This document shows positions 5,445 to 12,405 of a stretch of DNA of 20,533 nucleotides, piece after piece (position 1 is the stretch's first letter; the number at the start of each line of letters is the position of its first letter). A program made the translations under genes and the position numbers. Below the pieces are notes generated by a model that had not been told where the DNA came from, did not search any database, and saw only the letters and a list, made by a program, of their open reading frames with translations. This DNA is from an uncultured Lachnospiraceae bacterium (GTDB lineage Bacteria > Bacillota > Clostridia > Lachnospirales > Anaerotignaceae). The stretch covers positions 1-20,533 of the forward strand of contig CALWSX010000084.1 in the NCBI GenBank assembly GCA_944384285.1. The letters run 5' to 3'.

Positions 5445-7115
5445 TTAGAATAATCCTGTAATTTTACCGTTTTCGTCAACATCAATAGAAAGTGCCGCAG
5501 GTTTTTTAGGAAGACCAGGCATTGTCATAATGTCACCTAAAAGAACAACAACAAAACCAGCACCAGCAGAAATAGTAATGTCTTTAACAGTTACTTCAAA
5601 ATCAACAGGTTTTCCTAAAAGTTTAGGATTATCTGAAAGAGAATATTGTGTTTTTGCGATACAAACAGGAAGATTATTCATATTTAATTCTTCTATTGTA
5701 GCGAGGCTCTTTAATGCCTGTCCTGAGAAGTTAACAGTTTTTGCACCATAAATTTTATTACATACTGTTTCAATTTTTTCTTTTACAGGCATTTCATCTG
5801 GATAAAGAAGTGTAAAGTTTGATTTTTTTGTTTCAAGTGTTTCAAGAAGTTTTTCTGCAAGCTCGATTCCGCCTTCAGCACCTTTTTCCCAAACTTTAGA
5901 AATGGCAAATGTAGCTCCCATTTCTTCACATTTGTTTTTAATAAATTCTACTTCTGCATCTGTATCTGTAATAAAGTTGTTTAATGTAACAACAACAGGA
6001 ACTTTGTATTGCATAAGGTTTTCAATGTGTTTTTCAAGGTTAGCAAAACCTTTTTTAACAGCTTCAACGTTTTCTGTTGAAAGTTCTGTTTTAGGAACAC
6101 CACCATTATATTTTAATGCACGTACAGTAGCAACAAGTACAACAGCATCAGGTTTTAAACCTGCTTTACGGCATTTTATATCAAAGAATTTTTCAGCTCC
6201 TAAGTCAGCACCGAAACCTGCTTCAGTAACTACATAGTCAGCGAGTTTTAAAGCAAGTTTTGTAGCACGAACAGAGTTGCAGCCATGAGCTATGTTTGCA
6301 AAAGGTCCGCCATGGATAATAGCTGGATTATTGTCAAGTGTCTGTACAAGGTTTGGTTTAATAGCATCTTTTAAAAGAGCAGTCATAGCACCGGCAGCAC
6401 CTAAATCACCTGCTGTTACAGGTTTATTATCATATGTGTAAGCTACAATTATTTTTGAAAGTCTTTCTTTAAGGTCTTTTATATCACTTGCAAGACAGAA
6501 AATAGCCATAATTTCTGATGCAACAGTAATCTGGAAATGATCTTCACGTGGGACACCGTTTGCTTTTCCGCCAAGACCAATTATATTATTTCTTAAAGCT
6601 CTGTCGTTCATATCAAGAGCTCTTTTCCACACAACAGTACGAGGATCAATATTTAATTCGTTGCCTTGATGAATATGATTGTCGAGCATAGCTGAAAGGA
6701 GGTTGTTTGCTGTAGTGATTGCGTGAATATCGCCTGTAAAGTGAAGGTTAATATCTTCCATAGGTACAACCTGAGCATATCCGCCGCCAGCAGCTCCACC
6801 TTTTACACCAAAGCATGGACCAAGAGAAGGCTCTCTTAATACTACCATAGTTTTTTTATTAAGTTTGTTAAGTGCTTGTGATAAACCAATAGTTGTTGTA
6901 GTTTTTCCTTCACCGGCAGGAGTAGGATTAATAGCAGTTACAAGCACAAGTTTAGCGTCTTTGTTATTTTTTACTTCGTTAAAAAGTTCTTCACTTAATT
7001 TTGCTTTGTATTTACCATAATTTTCGAGATAATCTTCAGAGATATTGAGTTTTTTAGCAACATCTTTTATAGGCATCATTTTACATTCCTGAGCAATTTG
7101 AATATCTGATTTCAA
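5445..7115 (-). CDS. fhs: Formate--tetrahydrofolate ligase
   Basis: Catalyses formate + tetrahydrofolate + ATP to 10-formyltetrahydrofolate, supplying formyl groups for purine synthesis and the methyl branch of acetogenic-type one-carbon metabolism. The 556-residue length is standard. Visible motifs include the P-loop TPAGEGKTTTTIGL (about 65-78), LREPSLGPCFGVKGGAAGGGYAQV, FTGDIHAITTANNLL and GGPFANIAHGCNS, and the C-terminal GDIMTMPGLPKKPAA. The start is a TTG 8 bases after AGGAGG, confirmed by the expected N-terminus MKSDIQIAQ. It is a single-gene transcript with its own promoter, ZTP riboswitch and terminator. Confidence 0.98.
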   Translation of the reverse strand: MKSDIQIAQECKMMPIKDVAKKLNISEDYLENYGKYKAKLSEELFNEVKNNKDAKLVLVTAINPTPAGEGKTTTTIGLSQALNKLNKKTMVVLREPSLGPCFGVKGGAAGGGYAQVVPMEDINLHFTGDIHAITTANNLLSAMLDNHIHQGNELNIDPRTVVWKRALDMNDRALRNNIIGLGGKANGVPREDHFQITVASEIMAIFCLASDIKDLKERLSKIIVAYTYDNKPVTAGDLGAAGAMTALLKDAIKPNLVQTLDNNPAIIHGGPFANIAHGCNSVRATKLALKLADYVVTEAGFGADLGAEKFFDIKCRKAGLKPDAVVLVATVRALKYNGGVPKTELSTENVEAVKKGFANLEKHIENLMQYKVPVVVTLNNFITDTDAEVEFIKNKCEEMGATFAISKVWEKGAEGGIELAEKLLETLETKKSNFTLLYPDEMPVKEKIETVCNKIYGAKTVNFSGQALKSLATIEELNMNNLPVCIAKTQYSLSDNPKLLGKPVDFEVTVKDITISAGAGFVVVLLGDIMTMPGLPKKPAALSIDVDENGKITGLF

Positions 7116-7164
7116 AGTGAAAACCTCCTAAAAAATAAATAAATTAAAAAGTTAACAGAAAAAA

Positions 7165-7258
7165 AGCCGACAAGTCCGGGATTTGCCCAGACGGTCGGCT
7201 TAAAATAAAGTCATACTCCACGTGGTTAACCCCACTTAATTCCGTCAGTAATATGACA
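7165..7258 (-). promoter_or_regulatory. ZTP (pfl motif) riboswitch upstream of fhs
   Basis: In the minus-strand RNA, P1 is GUCAUAUU paired with AGUAUGAC (7250-7257 with 7210-7217), P2 is GUGG/CCAC (7232-7235 with 7222-7225), and the 3' domain carries the conserved CCGUCUGGGCA within a GCCGAC/GUCGGC stem. This matches the pfl motif, which senses ZTP/ZMP and turns on formyl-folate and purine genes. The 3' domain stem, 7165-7171 with 7194-7200, is directly followed by a U-run, so the terminator shares the pseudoknot domain, the usual platform. The downstream gene, fhs, is a classic target. Confidence 0.9.
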
Positions 7259-7270
7259 TAACGTATTTTT

Positions 7271-7299
7271 ACAATACAATATAAAAATTTTTTTGTCAA
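7271..7299 (-). promoter_or_regulatory. fhs promoter
   Basis: On the minus strand TTGACA (complement of 7294-7299), a 17-base spacer and TATTGT (complement of 7271-7276) form a housekeeping promoter about 14 bases before the riboswitch. It begins 23 bases after the murA-like stop; no terminator is visible between. Confidence 0.65.
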
Positions 7300-7321
7300 T
7301 ACAAAAATTAAAAAAAGAAAA

Positions 7322-8584
7322 TTAATCTTCAAACCTTTCAATTTTAGCGCCCAATGCACCAAATTTTTTCTCTACTTCTTCATAGCCTCTGTCAATATAT
7401 TTTAAACCATCAACTATGGTTTCGCCTTCTGCTGCAAGACCGGCAAGTATCATAGCTGCTCCGGCACGAAGGTCTGTTGCACGAACGTTAGCACCTTTTA
7501 ATTTTTCTACACCATTAATAGTTGCAACTCTGTCCTCAACAATAATGTCAGCGCCAAGTTTTTTAAGTTCATCTATGTATTGAAAACGATTTTCCCAAAC
7601 ATTTTCTGTAATAATGTTTTTGCCTTTCGCAACAGATAAAAGAGCTGTCATTGGAGGCTGTAAAGCGGTAGGGAAACCAGGATAAGCCATAGTTTTAACA
7701 TTTACATTTTTAAAAGGTTTGTCTGCGATAATTCTTATAGAATCGTCAAATTCCTGTACAGTTATGTCCATTTCAAGAAGTTTGGCTGAAAGAGAATCAA
7801 GGTGTGTAGGAATTACATTTTTAACAAGAACGTCTCCACGAGTTATAGCACCTGCAATCATATAAGTTCCGGCTTCAATTTGGTCAGGAATAATTGCATA
7901 GTTTGCGCCGTGAAGTTTTTCAACGCCATAGATACGGATAACATCAGTACCGGCACCTTTAATTTTGGCACCCATCATGTTTAAAAAGTTTGCTGTATCA
8001 ACAACATGAGGTTCTTTAGCCGCATTTTCGATAGTAGTCATTCCTTCAGCAAGAGTTGCAGCAAGCATTATATTAATAGTCGCTCCAACACTTACAACAT
8101 CAAGATAAATAGATGTTCCGACAAGTTTATCAGCTTTTGCATAAACAACACCTTGTTCACAGTCAACAGAAACTTCTGCTCCAAGAGCTCTAAACCCTTT
8201 TAAATGTTGGTCAATAGGACGATTTCCAAAGTTGCAACCTCCAGGAAGAGCAACTTTTGCTTCTTTAAATCTAGCAAGAAAAGCTCCAATAAGGTAATAT
8301 GAAGCACGAATTTTTCTAACTTCGTCATAAAGAGCACAAGGGCTTATTATATTAGAACTGTCGATAAGTAATGTATGTTTATCTTTGTATTCGCATTTAG
8401 CACCAAGTTTGTTAATGGTTTTATGTAAACTTGAGACATCTTCAATATATGGTAGATTTTCAATTACAGAAACACCGCCAGCTATAATAGATGCAGGGAT
8501 TATTGCAACAGCAGCATTTTTAGCGCCGCTTATAGTAACTTCTCCTGTAAGCTTATTCATACCAACTATTTTAAGTTTTTCCAT
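7322..8584 (-). CDS. murA: UDP-N-acetylglucosamine 1-carboxyvinyltransferase-like (MurA family), Asp-to-Ala variant
   Basis: MurA transfers enolpyruvate from PEP to UDP-GlcNAc, the first committed step of peptidoglycan synthesis. The 420-residue protein has the family's expected features: SGAKNAA (Lys22, Asn23), LPGGCNFGNRP with Cys117 (the fosfomycin-reactive Cys115 of E. coli), YLDVVSVGATINIM, IPDQIEAGTY and LRAGAAMILAGLA. The conserved PGFPTD segment, which carries the catalytic Asp (Asp305 in E. coli), instead reads PGFPTAL: codon 307 is GCT, Ala (complement of 7664-7666). The frame is otherwise intact. No other mur gene is nearby, and many Firmicutes have two MurA paralogs, so this may be a divergent second copy. 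Family assignment is sure; activity is not. Confidence 0.92.
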   Translation of the reverse strand: MEKLKIVGMNKLTGEVTISGAKNAAVAIIPASIIAGGVSVIENLPYIEDVSSLHKTINKLGAKCEYKDKHTLLIDSSNIISPCALYDEVRKIRASYYLIGAFLARFKEAKVALPGGCNFGNRPIDQHLKGFRALGAEVSVDCEQGVVYAKADKLVGTSIYLDVVSVGATINIMLAATLAEGMTTIENAAKEPHVVDTANFLNMMGAKIKGAGTDVIRIYGVEKLHGANYAIIPDQIEAGTYMIAGAITRGDVLVKNVIPTHLDSLSAKLLEMDITVQEFDDSIRIIADKPFKNVNVKTMAYPGFPTALQPPMTALLSVAKGKNIITENVWENRFQYIDELKKLGADIIVEDRVATINGVEKLKGANVRATDLRAGAAMILAGLAAEGETIVDGLKYIDRGYEEVEKKFGALGAKIERFED

Positions 8585-8623
8585 TTTAATCCCCCAAATA
8601 AAAGAATTTTATTTTTTGGTATC

Positions 8624-8629
8624 ATTATA
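8624..8629 (-). promoter_or_regulatory. -10 box of the murA-like gene
   Basis: TATAAT on the minus strand (complement of 8624-8629) lies 39 bases before the ATG. No consensus -35 is visible; a large dyad occupies that position. Confidence 0.5.
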
Positions 8630-8632
8630 AAA

Positions 8633-8670
8633 GATACTATGAAACATAAAAAATAACTTTTCATAGTATC
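8633..8670. repeat. 12-bp inverted repeat upstream of the murA-like gene
   Basis: GATACTATGAAA (8633-8644) and TTTCATAGTATC (8659-8670) are perfect inverted arms around 14 bases. Read toward murA the dyad lies directly upstream of the candidate -10, over the -35 region, so it may be an operator. Confidence 0.6.
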
Positions 8671-8782
8671 CCATAATATATAAATAACATTATACCATTA
8701 AAACATAAAACATAAAAGAGATTTTATAAAATATTTCATATAAAAATTTGTAAAAATAAAGCACAAAAATTTAAAAATGTAG

Positions 8783-8811
8783 TTGACATAATGAGTTAGT
8801 TATGTTAAACT
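8783..8811 (+). promoter_or_regulatory. feo operon promoter
   Basis: TTGACA (8783-8788), a 17-base spacer and TAAACT (8806-8811) form a good housekeeping promoter. It overlaps an imperfect dyad (GAGTT...AACTC, 8793-8812) and is followed by two palindromes, which fits repression by a metal-responsive regulator. Confidence 0.75.
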
Positions 8812-8821
8812 CATTTCAAAG

Positions 8822-8871
8822 GTTAGCGATAGCTAACTATATATTTTCTATATGTGTTAGTTACATCTAAC
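8822..8871. promoter_or_regulatory. Two GTTAG-N6-CTAAC palindromes before feoA
   Basis: Perfect copies occur at 8822-8837 (N6 CGATAG) and 8856-8871 (N6 TTACAT), both just downstream of the predicted transcription start. The half-site recalls DtxR/IdeR-type iron boxes (core GTTAG...CTAAC), though the spacing differs from the actinobacterial box. They would also form short hairpins in the mRNA, so an RNA role is not excluded. Confidence 0.6.
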
Positions 8872-8894
8872 AACATGAAGTGGGGAGGAAAAAG

Positions 8895-9107
8895 ATGATG
8901 CCTTTATCAATGGCAAGTATCGGAGAAAAAAATATTATTTTAAAAATAACAGGGAAAGACGAAGTAAGACAGCATCTTTCTGAGTTAGGCCTTGTTGTTG
9001 GAGAAGAAGTAAGTGTAATTTCAAAAATCGGGGGTAATATGATTTTAGCTGTAAAAGGAAGTCGTATTGCTTTAGATAAAAATATGACAAACAGAATTAT
9101 GGTTTAA
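8895..9107 (+). CDS. feoA: FeoA-domain protein, first copy
   Basis: The 70-residue SH3-like protein begins MMPLSMASIGEK and has the FeoA pattern ITGKDEVRQHLSELGLVVGEEVSVIS. FeoA is a small cytosolic partner needed for FeoB-mediated Fe(II) uptake. I chose the ATG at 895-7 because GGGGAGG (8882-8888) is 6 bases upstream; ATG 8898 is also possible, and an in-frame GTG at 8880 overlaps that site. It is followed by a second feoA and feoB, a common clostridial order. The repeated palindromes upstream suggest iron-dependent repression. Confidence 0.93.
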   Translation: MMPLSMASIGEKNIILKITGKDEVRQHLSELGLVVGEEVSVISKIGGNMILAVKGSRIALDKNMTNRIMV

Positions 9108-9138
9108 AAGTTTGTCTTTAAGTTCTTGGGAGGTATGT

Positions 9139-9360
9139 ATGAACACATTAAGAGATGCCAAAATTGGCAGTACGGTAAAAGTTGTAAAACTTCATGGAGA
9201 GGGTCCCGTTAAAAGAAGAATAATGGACATGGGTATTACAAAAGGTTGTGATATATTTATTCGTAAGGTTGCGCCTTTAGGAGATCCTTTAGAGGTTACT
9301 GTTAGAGGATATGAGCTTTCTGTTCGTAAAGCAGATGCAGAGATGATAGAAATTGTTTAA
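9139..9360 (+). CDS. feoA: FeoA-domain protein, second copy
   Basis: The 73-residue protein has a FeoA domain: TLRDAKIGSTVKVVKLHGEGPVKRRIMDMGITKG, then VAPLGDPLEVTVRGYELSVRKADAEMIEI, the conserved C-terminal strand. The ATG follows GGGAGG (9128-9133) by 5 bases; an in-frame TTG at 9112 would pass through that site. It starts 31 bases after the first feoA and is only distantly similar to it, so the pair is an old duplication or two subfamilies and not a recent copy. It probably works with the other FeoA on the FeoB G domain. Confidence 0.93.
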   Translation: MNTLRDAKIGSTVKVVKLHGEGPVKRRIMDMGITKGCDIFIRKVAPLGDPLEVTVRGYELSVRKADAEMIEIV

Positions 9361-9374
9361 AAATTTTTAAGCAT

Positions 9375-9394
9375 AAGTTAGTGCATACTAACTT
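9375..9394. promoter_or_regulatory. GTTAG-N6-CTAAC palindrome before feoB
   Basis: AAGTTAG-TGCATA-CTAACTT is a perfect 7-bp-arm palindrome in the 56-base feoA-feoB gap, with the same core and spacing as the two copies before the first feoA. It ends 7 bases before the AAGGAG site of feoB. No clear promoter overlaps it. Confidence 0.6.
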
Positions 9395-9416
9395 TGGTTG
9401 GAAGGAGATAACACAA

Positions 9417-11570
9417 ATGGCAATAAAAATAGCTCTTGCAGGCAATCCAAATAGCGGAAAAACAACAATGTTCAATGATTTAACGGGCAGCAACCAATAT
9501 GTAGGAAACTGGCCCGGAGTTACAGTAGAGAAAAAAGAGGGCAAGTTAAAAGGACATAAAGATGTAATCATACAGGACTTACCTGGAATTTATTCTTTAT
9601 CCCCATATACGCTCGAAGAAGTTGTGGCAAGAAATTATCTTGTAAACGAAAAACCAGATGCAATTATAAATATTGTTGATGGTACAAATATAGAAAGAAA
9701 CCTTTATTTAACAACACAGCTTATTGAGCTTGGTATACCCGTAGTTATCGCTGTTAATATGATAGATATTGTTCGTAAAAACGGTGATAATATAGATATT
9801 AAAAAACTTGCAAAAGCCTTTAATTGTGAAGTTGTTGAAACTTCTGCACTTAAAGGGGAAGGCGGAAAGGAGGTTAGTGAAATTGCGATCTCACTTGCCA
9901 AAGAACATAAAAAAATAGAACTTTTACATGTTTTTGAGGGAAGTGTTGAACACGCAATAGCGCGTATTGAAGAATCTATTGAACAATATGTAGACAGTAC
10001 ATATCTTCGTTTCTTTGCTATAAAATTATTTGAAAGAGACGAAAAAGCAATAGAGTTTTTAAAGCTTCCGAAAGATATTTTGGAACATATAGAAGAGCAT
10101 ATAGTTGAGTGTGAAAATGAACTTGATGATGATGCGGAAAGCATTATAATAAACCAAAGATATGCATATATAAGCAAAAAAGTTTCTATGTGTGTTACTA
10201 AGAAACATAGAGAGGGCGGTTCTGTTTCTGATAAAATAGACAGCATAGTTACAAATAGGATTTTAGCTCTTCCTATATTTGTTGTTATAATATTTTTGCT
10301 TTATTATATTTCTGTAACAACAGTTGGTACTTGGGCAACAGACTGGACAAACGACGTTCTTGTTGGAGAATGGGTTATGGGAAATTTGTCCTCATGGTTT
10401 GAAAGTATGAATGTTGCACCTTGGCTTTCAGGTCTTGTTGTTGATGGTATTGTAGGTGGTGTAGGGGCTGTAATTGGATTTGTTCCTCAAATTTTACTTG
10501 TTTCTTTCTTACTTGCAATACTTGAAGACGTTGGATATATGGCAAGAATTGCGTTTATAATGGACAGAATTTTCAGAAGATTCGGTCTTTCCGGGAAATC
10601 ATTTATTCCTATGCTTGTAGGTTCAGGATGTGGTATTCCAGGAGTTATGGCTTCACGTACTATTGAAAGCGAAAGTGATAGACGTATGACTGTTATGACA
10701 ACAACATTTATACCTTGTTCAGCAAAACTTCCTATTATTGCTCTTGTAGCCGGAGCTCTTTTTGGAGGAACATGGTGGGTTGCACCTTCAGCATACTTCC
10801 TTGGTATTGTAGCTATAATAGTATCAGGTGTAATTTTAAAGAAAACTAAAAGATTTGCACAAGAACCAGCACCTTTTGTTATGGAGCTTCCTTCCTATCA
10901 TGCTCCATCAATGACTAATGTTCTTCGTGCAACATGGGAAAGAGGTTATTCTTTCATTAAACGTGCAGGAACAGTAATTTTAATATCTGCTGTAGTACTT
11001 TGGTTCTTACAGGGATATGGATTTACAAATGGCGAATTTGGAGCTGTTGTTGACAGTAATAATAGTTTACTTGCATCTATTGGTAATGTGGTTGCTCCTA
11101 TTTTCAGACCTCTTGGATTTGGAACATGGCAGGTTACAGTAGGTACTGTTACAGGCTTAATTGCAAAAGAAAATGTAGTTGGTACATTAGGTGTTCTTTA
11201 TGGTTTTTCAGAGGTTGCAGAAGATGGTATGGAATACTGGGCACTTTTTGCAAGAGATTTCACAGCAGTTTCAGCTTATGCATTCCTTGCGTTTAATCTT
11301 CTTTGTGCACCATGTTTTGCAGCTATCGGAGCTATCAAAAGAGAAATGAATAATACAAACTGGACATGGTTTGCAATTGGTTATCAGTGTTTATTTGCTT
11401 ATTTAGTAGCTTTAATGATAAATCAGATAGGTTCATTAATAGCCTATGGAACATTTGGGGTAGGAACGATTATAGCATTTATTGTATTAATTGTAATGTT
11501 GTACCTCCTCTTTAGAAAAAATCCATATAAAGATACAAAAAAATATGTTAGTGCTGTAAACGCAGCATAA
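9417..11570 (+). CDS. feoB: Ferrous iron transport protein B
   Basis: FeoB is the membrane Fe(II) transporter with an N-terminal GTPase. The 717-residue protein has G1 GNPNSGKTT (9-17), G3 DLPGIYSLSPYTLEE, G4 NMID and G5 SALKG, then the membrane part with gate motifs (VGSGCGIPGVMASRTIE; TGLIAKENVVGTLGVLYG; NLLCAPCFAAIGAIKREM). I chose the ATG at 9417 because AAGGAG lies 9 bases upstream and the protein then starts directly at the G domain; the 12-codon longer frame overlaps the palindrome. It is last in feoA-feoA-feoB. Ferrous uptake suits an anaerobic life. Confidence 0.98.
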   Translation: MAIKIALAGNPNSGKTTMFNDLTGSNQYVGNWPGVTVEKKEGKLKGHKDVIIQDLPGIYSLSPYTLEEVVARNYLVNEKPDAIINIVDGTNIERNLYLTTQLIELGIPVVIAVNMIDIVRKNGDNIDIKKLAKAFNCEVVETSALKGEGGKEVSEIAISLAKEHKKIELLHVFEGSVEHAIARIEESIEQYVDSTYLRFFAIKLFERDEKAIEFLKLPKDILEHIEEHIVECENELDDDAESIIINQRYAYISKKVSMCVTKKHREGGSVSDKIDSIVTNRILALPIFVVIIFLLYYISVTTVGTWATDWTNDVLVGEWVMGNLSSWFESMNVAPWLSGLVVDGIVGGVGAVIGFVPQILLVSFLLAILEDVGYMARIAFIMDRIFRRFGLSGKSFIPMLVGSGCGIPGVMASRTIESESDRRMTVMTTTFIPCSAKLPIIALVAGALFGGTWWVAPSAYFLGIVAIIVSGVILKKTKRFAQEPAPFVMELPSYHAPSMTNVLRATWERGYSFIKRAGTVILISAVVLWFLQGYGFTNGEFGAVVDSNNSLLASIGNVVAPIFRPLGFGTWQVTVGTVTGLIAKENVVGTLGVLYGFSEVAEDGMEYWALFARDFTAVSAYAFLAFNLLCAPCFAAIGAIKREMNNTNWTWFAIGYQCLFAYLVALMINQIGSLIAYGTFGVGTIIAFIVLIVMLYLLFRKNPYKDTKKYVSAVNAA

Positions 11571-11752
11571 AAATTTAATTTACCCTAAAAATAAATACCA
11601 AAAATCAAAAATAAATCAATATTAAAATTATATACTTACCTATAAAATAAAAAATCTCTTAAAAATCTATAAATCTGTAATGTACATAAAATATTCATAA
11701 TTGCATTTTACTCCATTAGTATTTGCGAGTATAATAAATTCCTCAAATCATA

Positions 11753-11780
11753 GGAGCGGTTCTTTTACCGCTCCATTTTT
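11753..11780 (+). terminator. Terminator downstream of feoB
   Basis: GGAGCGGT (11753-11760) pairs with ACCGCTCC (11767-11774) around 6 bases and is followed by ATTTTT. It is 180 bases after the feoB stop, so either feoB has a long 3' end or it ends a short separate transcript. Confidence 0.88.
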
Positions 11781-11803
11781 AATATACTAAATTAAACAAA
11801 AAA

Positions 11804-11865
11804 ATAAGTTTTAAAATTTATTTTAATGATTTTTGTGAGGTAAAGTGTTAAATTTTAAAACTTAT
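11804..11865. repeat. 17-bp perfect inverted repeat
   Basis: The arms 11804-11820 and 11849-11865 (starting ATAAGTTTTAAAATTTA) are perfect inverse complements around a 28-base loop. It is AT-only apart from one G/C per arm. No target duplication or transposase is evident. Confidence 0.6.
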
Positions 11866-12030
11866 AATTTAATATAATTTATTAAATATTCCAAATTTCA
11901 AAACATAAAACTTTTTATTCCACGGCACAAGGACACAGATAATAAAAACAATACAATTATAGAAGAGTTTTTTTATAATATTTTACTATACACAAAGATA
12001 AAAAATTAATTAATGATTAAAAAATAACAC

Positions 12031-12058
12031 TTGAAATACTCTAGTTTTGTGATATAAT
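12031..12058 (+). promoter_or_regulatory. serC operon promoter
   Basis: TTGAAA (12031-12036), a 16-base spacer and TATAAT (12053-12058). The transcript would begin near 12065 and run into the T-box. A perfect 6-bp hairpin, GTCAAA-CACA-TTTGAC (12074-12089), lies near its 5' end. Confidence 0.75.
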
Positions 12059-12119
12059 TCACTTATAAGCTCAGTCAAACACATTTGACCGCCGTATAAA
12101 AACAAAATTAACAACAAAT

Positions 12120-12349
12120 GGCTATAATGAAAACTAAGCCTCGTAGTCTTTTAAAGAGAGTCGGTATTTTGCTGAGAGCCGATATTGATAAAAAGGTGTT
12201 CCACTTTCTATGCCGCCGCTAATAACGGAAGGGTAAGCCCTATATAGCTTTAATTAAGAGGTACAAAATTTTATTTTGTACAATAAGGGTGGCAACACGG
12301 GAAATAATTATTGCTCTCGTCCCTGTTTTTAGGGGACGGGAGTTTTTTT
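12120..12349 (+). promoter_or_regulatory. Serine T-box riboswitch
   Basis: The T-box bulge segment AAGGGTGGCAACACGG is at 12285-12300; its TGGC would pair with a GCCA tRNA end, matching the G discriminator of tRNA-Ser. Upstream is an 8-bp stem III (12261-12268 with 12274-12281) and a stem I with the AGAGAG bulge element. A strong terminator (12314-12349, GACGGGAG then 7 T) competes with the antiterminator. The specifier is probably TCC (12200-12202) or TCT (12207-12209), each followed by A; both are serine codons. Uncharged tRNA-Ser would switch on serC-serA-DUF1015. Confidence 0.92.
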
Positions 12350-12405
12350 ATAAAAATAATCATTATATCAGAATATAAAATTTATAAATTAAAGGAGGAG
12401 TTTTA

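Larger units (their letters stand above)
11571..12064. other. Non-coding AT-rich stretch between feoB and the serC leader
   Basis: I see no gene here. It holds a perfect TATAAT (11730-11735), a terminator (11753-11780), a 17-bp inverted repeat (11804-11865), a slightly GC-richer patch near 11920-11940 with no frame, and the serC promoter at the end. Confidence 0.6.

Noticed and set aside
7144..7362. 72-codon minus-strand frame across the fhs leader
   Set aside because: It overlaps the riboswitch, promoter and the end of murA; its translation has no family features.
9112..9138. TTG start for the second feoA
   Set aside because: The frame would pass through GGGAGG, and the ATG at 9139 gives the normal FeoA N-terminus.
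9704..10246. 180-codon open frame antisense to feoB
   Set aside because: It lies inside the clearly conserved feoB G domain on the other strand, has serine-rich composition typical of antisense frames and no start signal.
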